Assembly: GCA_963818205.1 (NCBI GenBank)
Contig: CAWFRG010000001.1
Location: 124,001-188,000 of the forward strand
Direction of reading: 5' to 3'
From: CAVVYV01 sp963818205
GTDB lineage: Bacteria; Actinomycetota; Thermoleophilia; Solirubrobacterales; 70-9
DNA length: 64,000 bases
In this document: in pieces, positions 1 through 6,661 of the stretch
How the letters are laid out: each line of letters begins with the position of its first letter
How positions within the stretch are numbered: position 1 is the stretch's first letter
Notes under the pieces: generated by a model
What the model was told of the DNA's origin: nothing
Database searches by the model: none
What the model saw: only the letters and a program-made list of their open reading frames with translations
Position numbers and translations under genes: made by a program

Positions 1-1
1 G

Positions 2-295
2 ACCTGGCTCCGCGGGCTCGCGCGCACCGCCCACGACTCCGCCGGCGGCGCGCTCGAGCTCGCCAACCGCATCAGTGTCAGCGGCGACCCCGCACTCGCG
101 AACACCGTTCACGCCGCAGCGTCCTCGGCGTTCTTCGACGGCTTCAGCGCCGCCTTGCTCGTCGCCGCCGGCGTCAGCGCCGCAGCCGCGATCGGCGCCC
201 TGATACTGCTCCCAGCCCACCCCACGGCGCCGCCGGAATCGGCCGACGGGTCGCTGTCGCACCCACTCGAGCCGGCGCTCGAGGAGGGCTCATGA
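2..295 (+). CDS. MFS drug exporter, C-terminal fragment (DHA2-like)
   Basis: Only the 3' end lies in the window: 97 codons ending at a TGA; the start is off the left edge. The visible part is an extracytoplasmic-like stretch with a FFDGF motif, followed by one long hydrophobic helix (about residues 57-80) and a short acidic tail. This is how 14-helix drug:proton antiporters of the EmrB/QacA type usually end. Codon use matches the neighbours. The family is an inference from the terminal helix and tail, because no MFS signature motif is in view. Confidence 0.6.
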   Translation, partial: TWLRGLARTAHDSAGGALELANRISVSGDPALANTVHAAASSAFFDGFSAALLVAAGVSAAAAIGALILLPAHPTAPPESADGSLSHPLEPALEEGS

Positions 296-350
296 CCACG
301 GCATTCCTCCGACGCTCGTCACCCAATCCCCAATAGCGAAAGCAAGTCTC

Positions 351-531
351 ATGTCCAAACCAACGATTGTCCTCATCCACGGCGGCGTTTGTAGATTCCT
401 CGATCTGGCGACCGCGTGTACGACGACCTCGCTCGCGAAGGTGACACGGTCCTCGCGCCGCAAAACCCGCTGCGCGGCCTCGCGCGTATCCGGACGCGGT
501 CACCGCCCTCACGGCCAGCGCGGTGGCGTGA
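351..531 (+). pseudogene. alpha/beta hydrolase remnant
   Basis: Begins with an intact hydrolase start, MSKPTIVLIHGG (beta strand plus oxyanion-loop HG), then falls apart. Pieces recognisable in successive frames are DSSIW, then YDDLAREGDTVLAPQNPLRG near 415-475, then AYPDAVTALTASAVA ending at the TGA at 529-531. The start and end of the fold are joined with most of the middle missing, including the Ser nucleophile elbow, so it cannot be functional. The SDR gene follows 67 nt downstream, so the remnant may have been part of the same small detoxification operon. Confidence 0.7.
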
Positions 532-598
532 AACCCATCGGCGTATCGATCCCGGGTCACCCGATCCGGGGTCGAGCCGCCAAGAACAGGAGATAGCA

Positions 599-1342
599 AT
601 GAACATCCAAGACAGCACCGCCCTGGTCACGGGCGCCAACCGCGGGATCGGCAAGGAGTTCGCGGACGCGCTGCTGGACCGCGGCGCCGCGAAGGTCTAC
701 GCCGCGGTGCGCGACGTGGCCACCGTCGGCGACCCCCGCCTCGTGCCGATCCAACTCGACGTCACCGACCCCGATCGGGTCGCGGCGGTCGCACGGGAGC
801 TCGACGACGTCCAGCTGGTCGTCAACAACGCCGGAGTCCTCAATGTCAACATCCCGCTGAGCGCCTCGCTCGACGTTGCGCGGGTTGAGTTCGAGACCAA
901 CTACCTCAGCCTGGTCTCGATGACCCAGGCGTTCGCGCCGGTGCTGGAGCGCAACGGCGGGGGCGCATTCATCAACATGCTCTCCGTCTTCTCGTGGGTT
1001 TCGAGTCCGCTGATATCGACGTACTCGGCATCGAAGGCCGCGGCGTGGAGCTTCACGAACGCGGCACGCATCGAGCTGCGGCGCCAGGGCACCCAGGTGG
1101 TCGGCGTCCACGCCGGCCCCGTCGACACGGAGATGGCCGCCGCGTTCGACCTCGAGAAGATCCCCCCGGCGACCGTGGCAACGTCCGCGCTCGACGCGCT
1201 GGAGGCCGATGAGCCGGAGGCTTTCGCCGATGACTACAGTCGCGCGGTCAAGGCCGGGCTGAGCGACGACCAGGGCACGCTCTATCCGCAGATCGAGCGT
1301 CAGTTCCTGGAATTGACCGGCGCAGAGGCGACAGCGACCTGA
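599..1342 (+). CDS. SDR family NAD(P)-dependent oxidoreductase
   Basis: 247 residues, the standard length of a classical short-chain dehydrogenase/reductase. Visible signatures are the nucleotide-binding TGANRGIG near the N-terminus, the NNAG motif in the middle and the catalytic YSASK (Tyr and Lys of YxxxK). The ATG at 599 was chosen because AGGAG lies 6 nt upstream; a longer open frame from 416 only reads through the preceding pseudogene. It should reduce a carbonyl or oxidise an alcohol in the cytoplasm; the substrate is unknown. It is followed at close spacing by a muconolactone-isomerase-like gene and a DUF3237 gene on the same strand, suggesting a small operon for modification of an organic substrate. 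Confidence 0.9.
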   Translation: MNIQDSTALVTGANRGIGKEFADALLDRGAAKVYAAVRDVATVGDPRLVPIQLDVTDPDRVAAVARELDDVQLVVNNAGVLNVNIPLSASLDVARVEFETNYLSLVSMTQAFAPVLERNGGGAFINMLSVFSWVSSPLISTYSASKAAAWSFTNAARIELRRQGTQVVGVHAGPVDTEMAAAFDLEKIPPATVATSALDALEADEPEAFADDYSRAVKAGLSDDQGTLYPQIERQFLELTGAEATAT

Positions 1343-1366
1343 GCAGTCGCGGAAGGAGCGCGCATC

Positions 1367-1690
1367 ATGGAGTTCCTCGTCGACTTTCAGGTGAACGTTC
1401 CCGACGGAGCACCGGAGCGTGAGGTCAAGGATCGCGAGCGGGCTGAGGCATCGGCCGCGGCGCGGCTGGTGGACGAGGGCCATCTCGTCCGGGTCTGGAC
1501 GCGGCGCGTCGCAGGTGGTGAGAGCAGCATCCTCGGGTTGTACCGCGCCAACGGCGAAGCCGAGCTCGAGGCCCTGCTCAGGGCTCTGCCGCTCTACGAA
1601 TGGATGCACGTCACGGTCACCTCGCTGGAGCCCCATCCCAACGACCCGGGGACGCGGACAGTCGGCCCTCTGGCTGCCGCTGAGCGATGA
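1367..1690 (+). CDS. muconolactone delta-isomerase-like protein
   Basis: 107 residues. It starts MEFLVDF and has the small ferredoxin-like fold pattern of muconolactone isomerase (CatC-type): the ERAEASAAARL helix, a VRVWTRRVAGGE strand-turn and a C-terminal LPLYEWMHVTVTSLEPHPND stretch. Members of this family move the double bond of muconolactone in the beta-ketoadipate pathway, but many are stand-alone relatives of unknown substrate, and no other catechol-pathway gene is present here. GGAAGGAG precedes the ATG. Its TGA overlaps the ATG of the next gene (ATGA), so the two are translationally coupled. Confidence 0.8.
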   Translation: MEFLVDFQVNVPDGAPEREVKDRERAEASAAARLVDEGHLVRVWTRRVAGGESSILGLYRANGEAELEALLRALPLYEWMHVTVTSLEPHPNDPGTRTVGPLAAAER

Positions 1691-2160
1691 GCATCCGGCT
1701 TCCCGACCCTCGCCTGACCCTGGTCTACCGCCTGGAGGCCACGCTGGGCGAGCCACTCGATCTCGGCGCTGTCGCCCAGGGCCACCGGCGCATCGTCCCC
1801 CAGACCGGCGGGACGTTCACCGGCCCCGAGATCAACGGGAAGCTGCTCCCGGGCGCAAGCGCGGATTGGCAGATCACCCTGCCGGATGGCACCGCACTGG
1901 CGGACATCCGCTACACGCTGGAGACGGATGGCGGCGAGCTGCTCTACGTCCAGTCGCGAGGTGTGCGACACGGCAGCCCGGAAGTTCTCGCGCGAATCGC
2001 AGACGGTGAGTCCGTGGACGCCTCCGAGTACACCTTCCGTACCTCAACCCGGATCGAGACCGCCGCGCCCGAGCTCGATTGGTTGAACAAAGGCGTCTTC
2101 GTCAGCGTCGGCGGCCGCCAGCCCTCGGGCGTGATCTACGAGACATACCTCGTTGACTGA
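1687..2160 (+). CDS. DUF3237 family protein
   Basis: 157 residues, typical of DUF3237. The protein has the family pattern of a beta-barrel: an early GxxxGxxRRIVPQTGGTF-like strand-turn, the GADWQ-like ASADWQITLPDGT and a C-terminal LDWLNKGVFVSVGGR. The biochemical function of DUF3237 proteins is not established. The start overlaps the stop of the upstream isomerase-like gene in ATGA, which argues for a shared role with that gene and the SDR. After it comes a 77-nt gap and a convergent VOC gene. Confidence 0.85.
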   Translation: MSIRLPDPRLTLVYRLEATLGEPLDLGAVAQGHRRIVPQTGGTFTGPEINGKLLPGASADWQITLPDGTALADIRYTLETDGGELLYVQSRGVRHGSPEVLARIADGESVDASEYTFRTSTRIETAAPELDWLNKGVFVSVGGRQPSGVIYETYLVD

Positions 2161-2237
2161 ACCCGCTCGGACCGATCTCAGCTCTCACATGAGACTCGGT
2201 ATTGGCCCCGCAAGGCGGGTCGCGAAACGGGCGGGCT

Positions 2238-2801
2238 CTACCTCCACCGCCGCTTCCGCTTCGATCTCGCACCCGATTTCGCACCCAACTCGCGACTTCC
2301 GGGCGAACTGAGGTCACCTTCTCTTGCCTGAAGAGAGCTGTCTGACCCTTCCGACCCCTGGCTGTCTCCGATCCGCTCCGCCAGCTCGACGATGATCCCC
2401 TCCGGGCCGCGGACATAACAGAGCCGATAGATGTCTTCGTAGTTCTCCACCTCGCCAACGAGCTCCCCGCCGCGCGCTCGCACGCTGGCGACGGCGGCGT
2501 CGATATCGTCGACTGCGAATGTGAGATGGCGGATGCCCGGAGTGTTCGCCGGCGCGTGCCGGTCGCCGCCCCGGCCCGACGGGGCGTGAAACTTCGACAG
2601 CTCGAGCCGTCCGTGGCCATCAGGCGTCTCCAACATCGCGATCTCCGAGCGGACGCCCTCGAGACCCACCACGCGGTCCACCCAACCGCCCTCGACCGAT
2701 CCCTCGCCCTGCAGCTTGAGTCCGAGCTCGACGAAGAACGCCGTTGCGGCGGCGAGGTCGTCGACCACGATGCCCACGTGATCCATCCGTTGGATCGTCA
2801 T
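2238..2801 (-). CDS. VOC family (glyoxalase/dioxygenase-like) protein
   Basis: 187 residues. Two beta-alpha-beta-beta-beta modules are visible: module 1 begins MDHVGIVVDDLAAATAFF, module 2 begins IRHLTFAVDDIDAAVASV and ends GPEGIIVELAERI. His in DHVGI, His in IRHLTF and Glu in IIVELAE are at the positions that usually bind the metal. Reaction unknown; the family covers glyoxalases, dioxygenases and resistance proteins. The last 35 or so residues (after AERIGDS) are Ser/Gly/Arg-rich with no fold, unlike normal members that end soon after the Glu strand, so the original stop may have been lost. Confidence 0.85.
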   Translation of the reverse strand: MTIQRMDHVGIVVDDLAAATAFFVELGLKLQGEGSVEGGWVDRVVGLEGVRSEIAMLETPDGHGRLELSKFHAPSGRGGDRHAPANTPGIRHLTFAVDDIDAAVASVRARGGELVGEVENYEDIYRLCYVRGPEGIIVELAERIGDSQGSEGSDSSLQAREGDLSSPGSRELGAKSGARSKRKRRWR

Positions 2802-2894
2802 GCGCTCGACGGTACCGACGATCCCTCTCTGGGACTCGGCCGTGACCTTAAACCGCTGCTCGTGAGTATCCGGTTCCGTCAGGTGCCGAGCCTA

Positions 2895-2982
2895 CGGTCG
2901 TCGGATGGGCCGGCCACGCTTCCCGTAGGTACTCGAGGCAGGCCGCCTCATCGGAAAAGCGCTTCTGGAGCTCCACGATCGT
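2895..2982 (-). pseudogene. IS1595 transposase, N-terminal fragment
   Basis: Reads TIVELQKRFSDEAACLEYLR then EAWPAHPTT on the minus strand. This matches the start of IS1595-family transposases, which open with a helix of the form LQERFxxEEAxxEYLxxxRWPDG before a zinc-binding domain. The zinc cysteines, DDE domain and start codon are absent. About 30 codons survive. Confidence 0.6.
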
Positions 2983-3110
2983 GCGTGGACCAGTTCGTCT
3001 TCCGCCACAACCGCCGCCGGACGCCGATGGCCGCCTTCCAGACGCTGCTCGGCCCGGGCGCGATTCACGAACCGACCACCTACCGCGAGATCACTGATGC
3101 CGCAGCCTGA
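2982..3110 (+). pseudogene. IS1595 transposase, C-terminal fragment
   Basis: 42 codons ending at a TGA. They contain DQFVFRHNRRRTPMAAFQTL followed by HEPTTYREITDAAA, which is the typical end of an ISXO2-like DDE transposase (E-F-x-F-R-x-N-R-R). The open frame extends upstream, but that part has no transposase features. The stop lies 3 nt before the inverted terminal repeat, as expected for the true right end of such an element. Confidence 0.7.
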
Positions 3111-3134
3111 GCCAACCGGATACTCACGACCGCT

Positions 3135-3204
3135 GCTTTCCATGCAAAGCGCTGCTTCTCGTCCAAAGCGGCTACTCCCGCAGCCCGGCGGCTTCGAGGG
3201 CCTC
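3135..3204 (-). repeat. hairpin pair A-B plus shared 3' gene tail
   Basis: Hairpin A, GCTTTCCATGCAAAGC, is at 3135-3150, and hairpin B, GCTTCTCGTCCAAAGC, at 3154-3169; each has GCTT/AAGC-type arms around six loop bases. Directly adjoining is the minus-strand tail encoding EALEAAGLRE and a TAG stop (3172-3204). The 33 nt at 3172-3204 are identical, third positions included, to 12295-12327 at the end of an NTF2-like gene. On the coding strand the order is tail, stop, B, A. Confidence 0.85.
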
Positions 3205-3930
3205 AGCCGCGGGATGCAGTCGGCGGATCGCCACTGCGATGACGGCCGTGCTGACCGCCAGTGGAAGGATGGGTGCCCAATCGCTGGCATGGACCATCAG
3301 CAGTCCGCCGGCGATCACGCCGGTGGGAACCCCGATGAGCACGCCGGCGAGCCGGAAGCGCTCATCGCTCGGCTGCGACCAGTGGGACAGGTCACCAATC
3401 ACAGCGGCCCAGGTGGCGGTGGCCGCGGTCGTGGTCACGCCTCGAAGCCCGAGCGAATAGACCGCCGCTGTTTGAATGCCCATCGCGAGTGCCAAGACCG
3501 CGAGCAGCACGTCGGTCGATCCCTGCGACGGAGCCGCGTCAACGCCGATCCACAGCGCCACGAACGCCGCCTGCGCGACGAGCGTGATGCCGAGCGCTAC
3601 CGTCACCCGGCGTGGCCAGACCGCGCCGGAGTCATTTGTCGGCCCGACGATACGCGCGGCCAGGAACGCCCCGACGCCGAAGGCCGCGAGGGCCGAGATC
3701 ACCGCGGGCATCGACGGGCCATCGGCACCCGCGATCCGAAGTCCTAGAAGACGAAGTTTCCCGCACATAAACGCCGAGAACACCTGTCCCAGCCCGAGCC
3801 AGCTGACCGCATCCACGGCACCGGCGGATGCCGTCAGCGCGATCAGCAGGAGATCACGGATTCGACTGTCATCCAGATTCTGGGTCGAACGGTCACGCGT
3901 TGCTGTGGCCACTGTCGCCTCCGGTGACAT
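3172..3930 (-). CDS. DUF1275 (YoaK-like) membrane protein with borrowed C-terminal tail
   Basis: 252 residues with about six hydrophobic segments. DAVSWLGLGQVFSAFMCGK followed by LRLLGLRI is the DUF1275 signature region (usual form DAVSYLGLGxVFxANMTGN). Family function is unknown; members are inner-membrane proteins, possibly transporters. The odd part is the end: after a normal last helix the protein finishes AAEALEAAGLRE, the tail of the unrelated NTF2-like genes at 11.9-13.1 kb, and the DNA there is identical over 33 nt. The gene sits between two same-orientation hairpin A-B pairs (3135-3169 and 3983-4023). It therefore looks like a cassette whose native 3' end was exchanged. Confidence 0.85.
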   Translation of the reverse strand: MSPEATVATATRDRSTQNLDDSRIRDLLLIALTASAGAVDAVSWLGLGQVFSAFMCGKLRLLGLRIAGADGPSMPAVISALAAFGVGAFLAARIVGPTNDSGAVWPRRVTVALGITLVAQAAFVALWIGVDAAPSQGSTDVLLAVLALAMGIQTAAVYSLGLRGVTTTAATATWAAVIGDLSHWSQPSDERFRLAGVLIGVPTGVIAGGLLMVHASDWAPILPLAVSTAVIAVAIRRLHPAAEALEAAGLRE

Positions 3931-3982
3931 CGAGGTCGCGCCGGTTGAAGGCGTCGACCGCAGTATCCCGCGGAGGAGTTGC

Positions 3983-4023
3983 GCTTTCCATGCAAAGCAG
4001 AACTACTGCTTTTCGTCCAAAGC
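3983..4023 (-). repeat. hairpin pair A-B between cassettes
   Basis: Hairpin A, GCTTTCCATGCAAAGC, at 3983-3998 and hairpin B, GCTTTTCGTCCAAAGC, at 4008-4023, in the same orientation and order as at 3135-3169. On the minus strand this pair follows the DUF6875 gene and precedes the DUF1275 gene. Next to it, toward DUF1275, lies GGGATACTGCGGTCG, a relative of the GAGATACTGCGTGGGCG leader found before an NTF2-like gene at 13.1 kb. Confidence 0.85.
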
Positions 4024-4053
4024 GGCGGTTGTGTTCTGTACGCGTCCTTCGAA

Positions 4054-4738
4054 TCAGTCGCGGCCAGCGCGCCACGGCAACCGGCGGAGTTCCTCAGCAA
4101 GAGCCTGAACTGCGGACTCTCCGTAGCGACGTGCCCACAAGTTGAGCCACTCCTCGTCGTCCAAATAGAACTTCCAGTCGCCGGTGACTCCATGCCTCAC
4201 GAACAGAAACGGCACGGGCGACTGGAATGGTCGGAAGCTCGAGTTGTATATCGCAGTCCCCTCATTGCCTTCGTAGTACGGCCCGAACAGGATTCCGTCT
4301 GCCACATACGACGGAACTGCAAGATGCTTTAGGACGTCGTCAAAGACGCCCTGGGCACGATCAGCCGGCAAGTCGCTGAAAACAACGACGATGACGTTGT
4401 AGATAACGTCGTCGCCGTCAGTCGGTCGAGTGTCCAGCAACAGACTCTTGTAGCCATTCATAAGCTCGACAACTTCCGGCACGTCCCGGCCGGCGATCTG
4501 CTCCGGAGCGAGCCAGAGTGTCTTACGTTCCAATGACCCCGGCACGAAGGGACAGACGGTCCCAGCGCGGCCGAGATCCTTGTGAGGCTTGACCACGAAA
4601 GTCTTGATCCAGTCCGCGACGGCGCGAAGCGCATCTAGATCGCCTTCCGCGAGCTCCCCCGTCCGTCTGGCGTCCTCGAGATCCTCGAGAAGAAAGGAAG
4701 AGATTAGTGGTCTGTGCTGAGGCTGTTCCCTCCTCCAT
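4054..4738 (-). CDS. DUF6875-like protein, apparent +1 frameshift near the N-terminus
   Basis: The intact frame (4054-4596, GTG) encodes VVKPHKDLGRAGTVCPFVP, then ERKTLWLA, with a central VIVVVFSDLP and a C-terminal RHGVTGDWKF then EEWLNLWARRYG. This fits DUF6875 proteins, whose function is unknown. The upstream codons of the same frame (LEDLEDARRTGELAEG, then LDALRAVADWIKTF) continue the protein but have no start. An ATG at 4738 (MEEGTASAQTTNLFL) is one base out of phase, and dropping one T from the TTT near 4690 joins them into about 227 codons. Either a sequence error or a recent frameshift. The gene is flanked by hairpin pairs on both sides. Confidence 0.65.
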
Positions 4739-4876
4739 CGCTGCTCCTAACGGTCGAAAAGGCAGTCAGTTCAGGCTAACGCGATCGGTCGCGCCCGTAA
4801 TACCCTGGTCTGTTCACTGGCCTGTGGCGGCGATCAGCATCCCATTCAGCGAAACGCCCTCGAATCGAAGAGCGCC

Positions 4877-4951
4877 GCCTTCATGCGAAGCACCGCTTCT
4901 CGTCCTAAGCAGTACTGAGGGCGCTACTCCGACAGCCCGGCGGCTTCGAGG
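4877..4951 (-). repeat. hairpin pair A-B plus orphan 3' gene tail
   Basis: A degenerate hairpin A (GCCTTCATGCGAAGC, 4877-4891) and hairpin B (GCTTCTCGTCCTAAGC, 4895-4910), in the same orientation as the pairs at 3.1 and 4.0 kb. They are followed at 4922-4951 by a minus-strand tail LALEAAGLSE plus TAG. The tail DNA matches the end of the NTF2-like gene at 11878 over 30 nt, but no NTF2-like body is attached. It is the third A-B site in the row. Confidence 0.8.
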
Positions 4952-4978
4952 GCAAGCATGCTGGCGAGACGAAGCAGA

Positions 4979-5140
4979 TTACGTCGCCTGTTGGCGCGGC
5001 GGCAGCAGAGCCCCGATCAGCCAAAACAGGGGAAAGAAGATCCCAATGATGAACATGACCCAGTGCCCCTTCCGGATGGAAATGATCCCCAGGGTCACGA
5101 GCAGGATGAAGTAAAGGATGCCGCCGATAACGAATTCCAT
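4979..5140 (-). CDS. small two-helix membrane protein
   Basis: 53 residues starting MEFVIGGILYFILLVTLGII, then the charged turn SIRKGHW, then a second helix VMFIIGIFFPLFWLIGALL and the polar end PPRQQAT. GGAGG lies about 10 nt before the ATG. The hydrophobic-turn-hydrophobic layout is typical of tiny inner-membrane proteins of unknown role found in many actinobacteria. It starts just upstream (minus strand) of the orphan tail and hairpin pair at 4877-4951, so it occupies the next cassette position in the array. The function cannot be assigned. Confidence 0.65.
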   Translation of the reverse strand: MEFVIGGILYFILLVTLGIISIRKGHWVMFIIGIFFPLFWLIGALLPPRQQAT

Positions 5141-5228
5141 CTGAATTCTGCCTCCAGGTTGGGGCGCTCGGTGCGCGTCACCCTAATCCAGTCGCACGGA
5201 GGGCACGGGTGCGCGACACTACCCAGCG

Positions 5229-5477
5229 ATGGCCCTGCCCGGCTCAGACGAACCGGCGTCGATCTCTCAGGACGAGGCCCGCCAGGAGCTGTTCGGTCAC
5301 GGCCCAAGCAAGGCCGGGATGGAGATCTATGAGGTGGTCGCGATCGCTCTTGGGATCGTCGGCGCGGCTATCGCGTTCGAGTCGATCGACAACTGGTCCC
5401 AGTGGGTCGTCCTGGCGGCGATCATCGGGACCGTGATCGGCTTCATGATCGCGGTCAGCCCCCACCGCCGAGGATGA
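5229..5477 (+). CDS. small membrane protein
   Basis: 82 residues. The first 30 are polar (DEARQELFGHGPSKAG), followed by two hydrophobic segments, VVAIALGIVGAAIAF and WVVLAAIIGTVIGFMIAV, and a basic end PHRRG (positive-inside, so the C-terminus is probably cytoplasmic). No family recognised. It is divergent from the small membrane gene at 4979-5140, with an 88-nt gap that must carry both promoters. No strong ribosome-binding site is visible before the ATG. Confidence 0.6.
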   Translation: MALPGSDEPASISQDEARQELFGHGPSKAGMEIYEVVAIALGIVGAAIAFESIDNWSQWVVLAAIIGTVIGFMIAVSPHRRG

Positions 5478-5530
5478 GGATGGGACAATGAGCGGGGGGC
5501 GCTGCTCCAGTGAGCGGGCCGCTCCGGGTC

Positions 5531-5592
5531 ATGCGACATCGCGCACGCAGTATCGCGCGGCCACGCGCGAACCGGTGCTTTCCATGCAAAGC
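5531..5592 (-). repeat. hairpin A with leader and start codon but no gene
   Basis: Hairpin A, GCTTTCCATGCAAAGC, is at 5577-5592. On the minus strand it is followed by GATACTGCGTGCGCGATGTCGCATGAC (in two parts: GATACTGCGTG, then CGCGATGTCGCA), which matches the leader and first codons of the NTF2-like gene at 13.1 kb. After the ATG-TCG-CA the sequence no longer encodes an NTF2-like protein. This is a promoter/leader end that has lost its gene. Confidence 0.65.
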
Positions 5593-5823
5593 AGCACTCG
5601 GCCCCCGAGCTGATGGGTCACTTTCGCCTAAAGGAGCATCGCGGCAGCGCTCCCCTCAATTAGCCGTCGCTGCTGCGCCTGGGAGCAAAGACGACCGCCT
5701 AGCGCGCTCCTTGAGGTGACGCCGCGCTCCTTGCTGCCGCGAACAGAAAATGGTGCGAACAAAGAGCGGATTAGGAAGCCAACGTGTTCGTCGGAGTAAG
5801 CAGCGCGCTGTTTCCAGACCGCC

Positions 5824-5861
5824 GCTTTGCATGGAAAGCAGCGGTGTTCACGAGATACTGC
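5824..5861 (+). repeat. hairpin A with leader
   Basis: Hairpin A in the reverse orientation (GCTTTGCATGGAAAGC, 5824-5839), followed by AGCGGTGTTCACGAGATACTGC up to 5861 (that is, AGCGGTGTTCACG then AGATACTGC). The same run of about 34 nt occurs as the complement of 13108-13143 in front of an intact NTF2-like gene. GATACT could serve as a -10 box, about 10 nt before the GTG at 5869. Confidence 0.7.
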
Positions 5862-5868
5862 AACGGCG

Positions 5869-6081
5869 GTGTCGGAGGAGAACGTGGAGAAAGTTCGTAG
5901 CTCTATCGACGCCGGAACCGCGGTGATCTTGATGGCTGGCTGGCGCACGCCCATCCCGAAGTCGAGCGGCTACTCGAGGGGCGCACACGCGGTGCAGCGA
6001 GAGGACGCGGGCTTTCGCGAGAAGATCGTGAGCGAGCGGCTCCGGGCGGGGCCCGGGAGGCGCGGGCAGGGGGAACGATGA
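5869..6081 (+). pseudogene. NTF2/SnoaL-like gene start fused to unrelated sequence
   Basis: The GTG at 5869 opens SEENVEKVRSS, the N-terminal signature of the NTF2-like paralogs in this window, directly behind their shared leader. After about 11 residues the similarity ends, and the remaining 59 codons (AGWRTPIPKSSGY onward, Arg/Gly-rich end) match nothing I recognise. It is best read as a decapitated gene: promoter and first codons survive, and the body has been replaced. Translation is possible but a function is doubtful. Confidence 0.55.
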
Positions 6082-6099
6082 GCACCGAAAGGAAGCAAG

Positions 6100-6579
6100 A
6101 TGGCTGACGATGTCCAGATGGCGAACCGACGGCTCGACGCGAGCGAGAACGAGGCACTGATCGGCATGGCCCGGATGGGTGCGGATGCGTTCGGGTACAC
6201 GGCGGACCTGCGGATCGACCGCGGCCTCGCCCAGCTTCTGCGCCTGCGAGTTTCGCAGCTCAACAACTGCACCTACTGCCTCAACCTGCACTACGAGGCG
6301 GCTCGCGAGGCGGGCATCCCCCGGGCCAAGATCGACACCCTGACTGCGTGGTGGGAGACCGAGCTTCACTCCGAGGCCGAGCAGGCGGCGCTCCGCTACA
6401 CCGAGGCGCTCACCCGCGCCGCCGACACCGACCGGGACGCGGCGTTCCAGCGCTTCCACGACGCGCTCGCCGAGCACTTCAGCCCGGAGGAGATCCTCGA
6501 GATCGTCGCCGTCGTCGTCAACATGAACGTCTGGACCCGGATCAAGCTTGCCGAGGGCGCGATGCCGGGCCTGGCCTGA
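6100..6579 (+). CDS. carboxymuconolactone decarboxylase family protein (AhpD-like)
   Basis: 159 residues, all-helical. The core motif LRVSQLNNCTYCLNLHYEAA, followed by REAG, contains the CxxC pair and the downstream His that define the AhpD/CMD peroxidase-like group. Such proteins act as alkylhydroperoxidase partners or as decarboxylases; the CxxC favours the redox type. GAAAGGAAG precedes the ATG. Two nucleotides after its TGA begins a relic of the recombinase 3' end plus a B hairpin, so this gene also abuts the dispersed repeat. Confidence 0.88.
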   Translation: MADDVQMANRRLDASENEALIGMARMGADAFGYTADLRIDRGLAQLLRLRVSQLNNCTYCLNLHYEAAREAGIPRAKIDTLTAWWETELHSEAEQAALRYTEALTRAADTDRDAAFQRFHDALAEHFSPEEILEIVAVVVNMNVWTRIKLAEGAMPGLA

Positions 6580-6581
6580 GC

Positions 6582-6661
6582 ATTGAGACGGTCCGTGCTC
6601 GTCGCCCTCCCGTGATCCCGGCTCCTGCGGCACTTGTGGGCTAGCGCTCCTCGTCCAAAGC
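6582..6661 (+). repeat. relic of recombinase 3' end plus hairpin B
   Basis: Codons 6582-6644 read IETVRARRPPVIPAPAALVG and a TAG. The recombinase at 7553-8233 ends IETVRTRRAPVIPAAAALAG and TAG, so 16 of 20 residues agree, with many synonymous differences in the DNA, meaning the copies are old. Both are followed within 2 nt by a B hairpin in the same orientation, here GCTCCTCGTCCAAAGC at 6646-6661. No recombinase body is attached; the CMD gene lies directly upstream instead. Confidence 0.8.

Larger units (their letters stand above)
2860..3129. mobile_element. IS1595-type insertion sequence remnants with inverted ends
   Basis: The segment is bounded by a perfect 16-bp inverted repeat, TCGTGAGTATCCGGTT at 2860-2875 and its complement at 3114-3129, with weaker similarity continuing inward (TCAGG). 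Inside are two oppositely oriented transposase pieces meeting at 2982: an N-terminal piece on the minus strand and a C-terminal piece on the plus strand. Both point outward to the same kind of end, so this looks like two truncated copies fused head to head rather than one deleted copy. No functional transposase remains. Confidence 0.7.
5478..5868. other. gene-free stretch with repeat copies
   Basis: No convincing gene. It contains a hairpin A with its leader (5531-5592, minus orientation) and, at the right end, a second hairpin A and leader in plus orientation (5824-5861). The centre (5600-5820) has lower GC and no conserved frame; I see nothing interpretable in it. Confidence 0.5.

Noticed and set aside
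557..1756. Long open frame antisense to the SDR and isomerase-like genes
   Set aside because: High-GC shadow frame: Arg/Gly/Asp-rich, no family features, fully overlapped by well-supported genes. The same applies to long antisense frames over secA, ahcY, the atp genes and asnB.
3893..4075. Minus-strand peptide AVDAFNRRDLDVTGG near hairpin pair 2, reminiscent of the NTF2-like AFNRRDLD segment
   Set aside because: Only nine or so residues match, the context is the DUF1275 start in another frame, and no start or body follows; kept only as part of the leader comparison.
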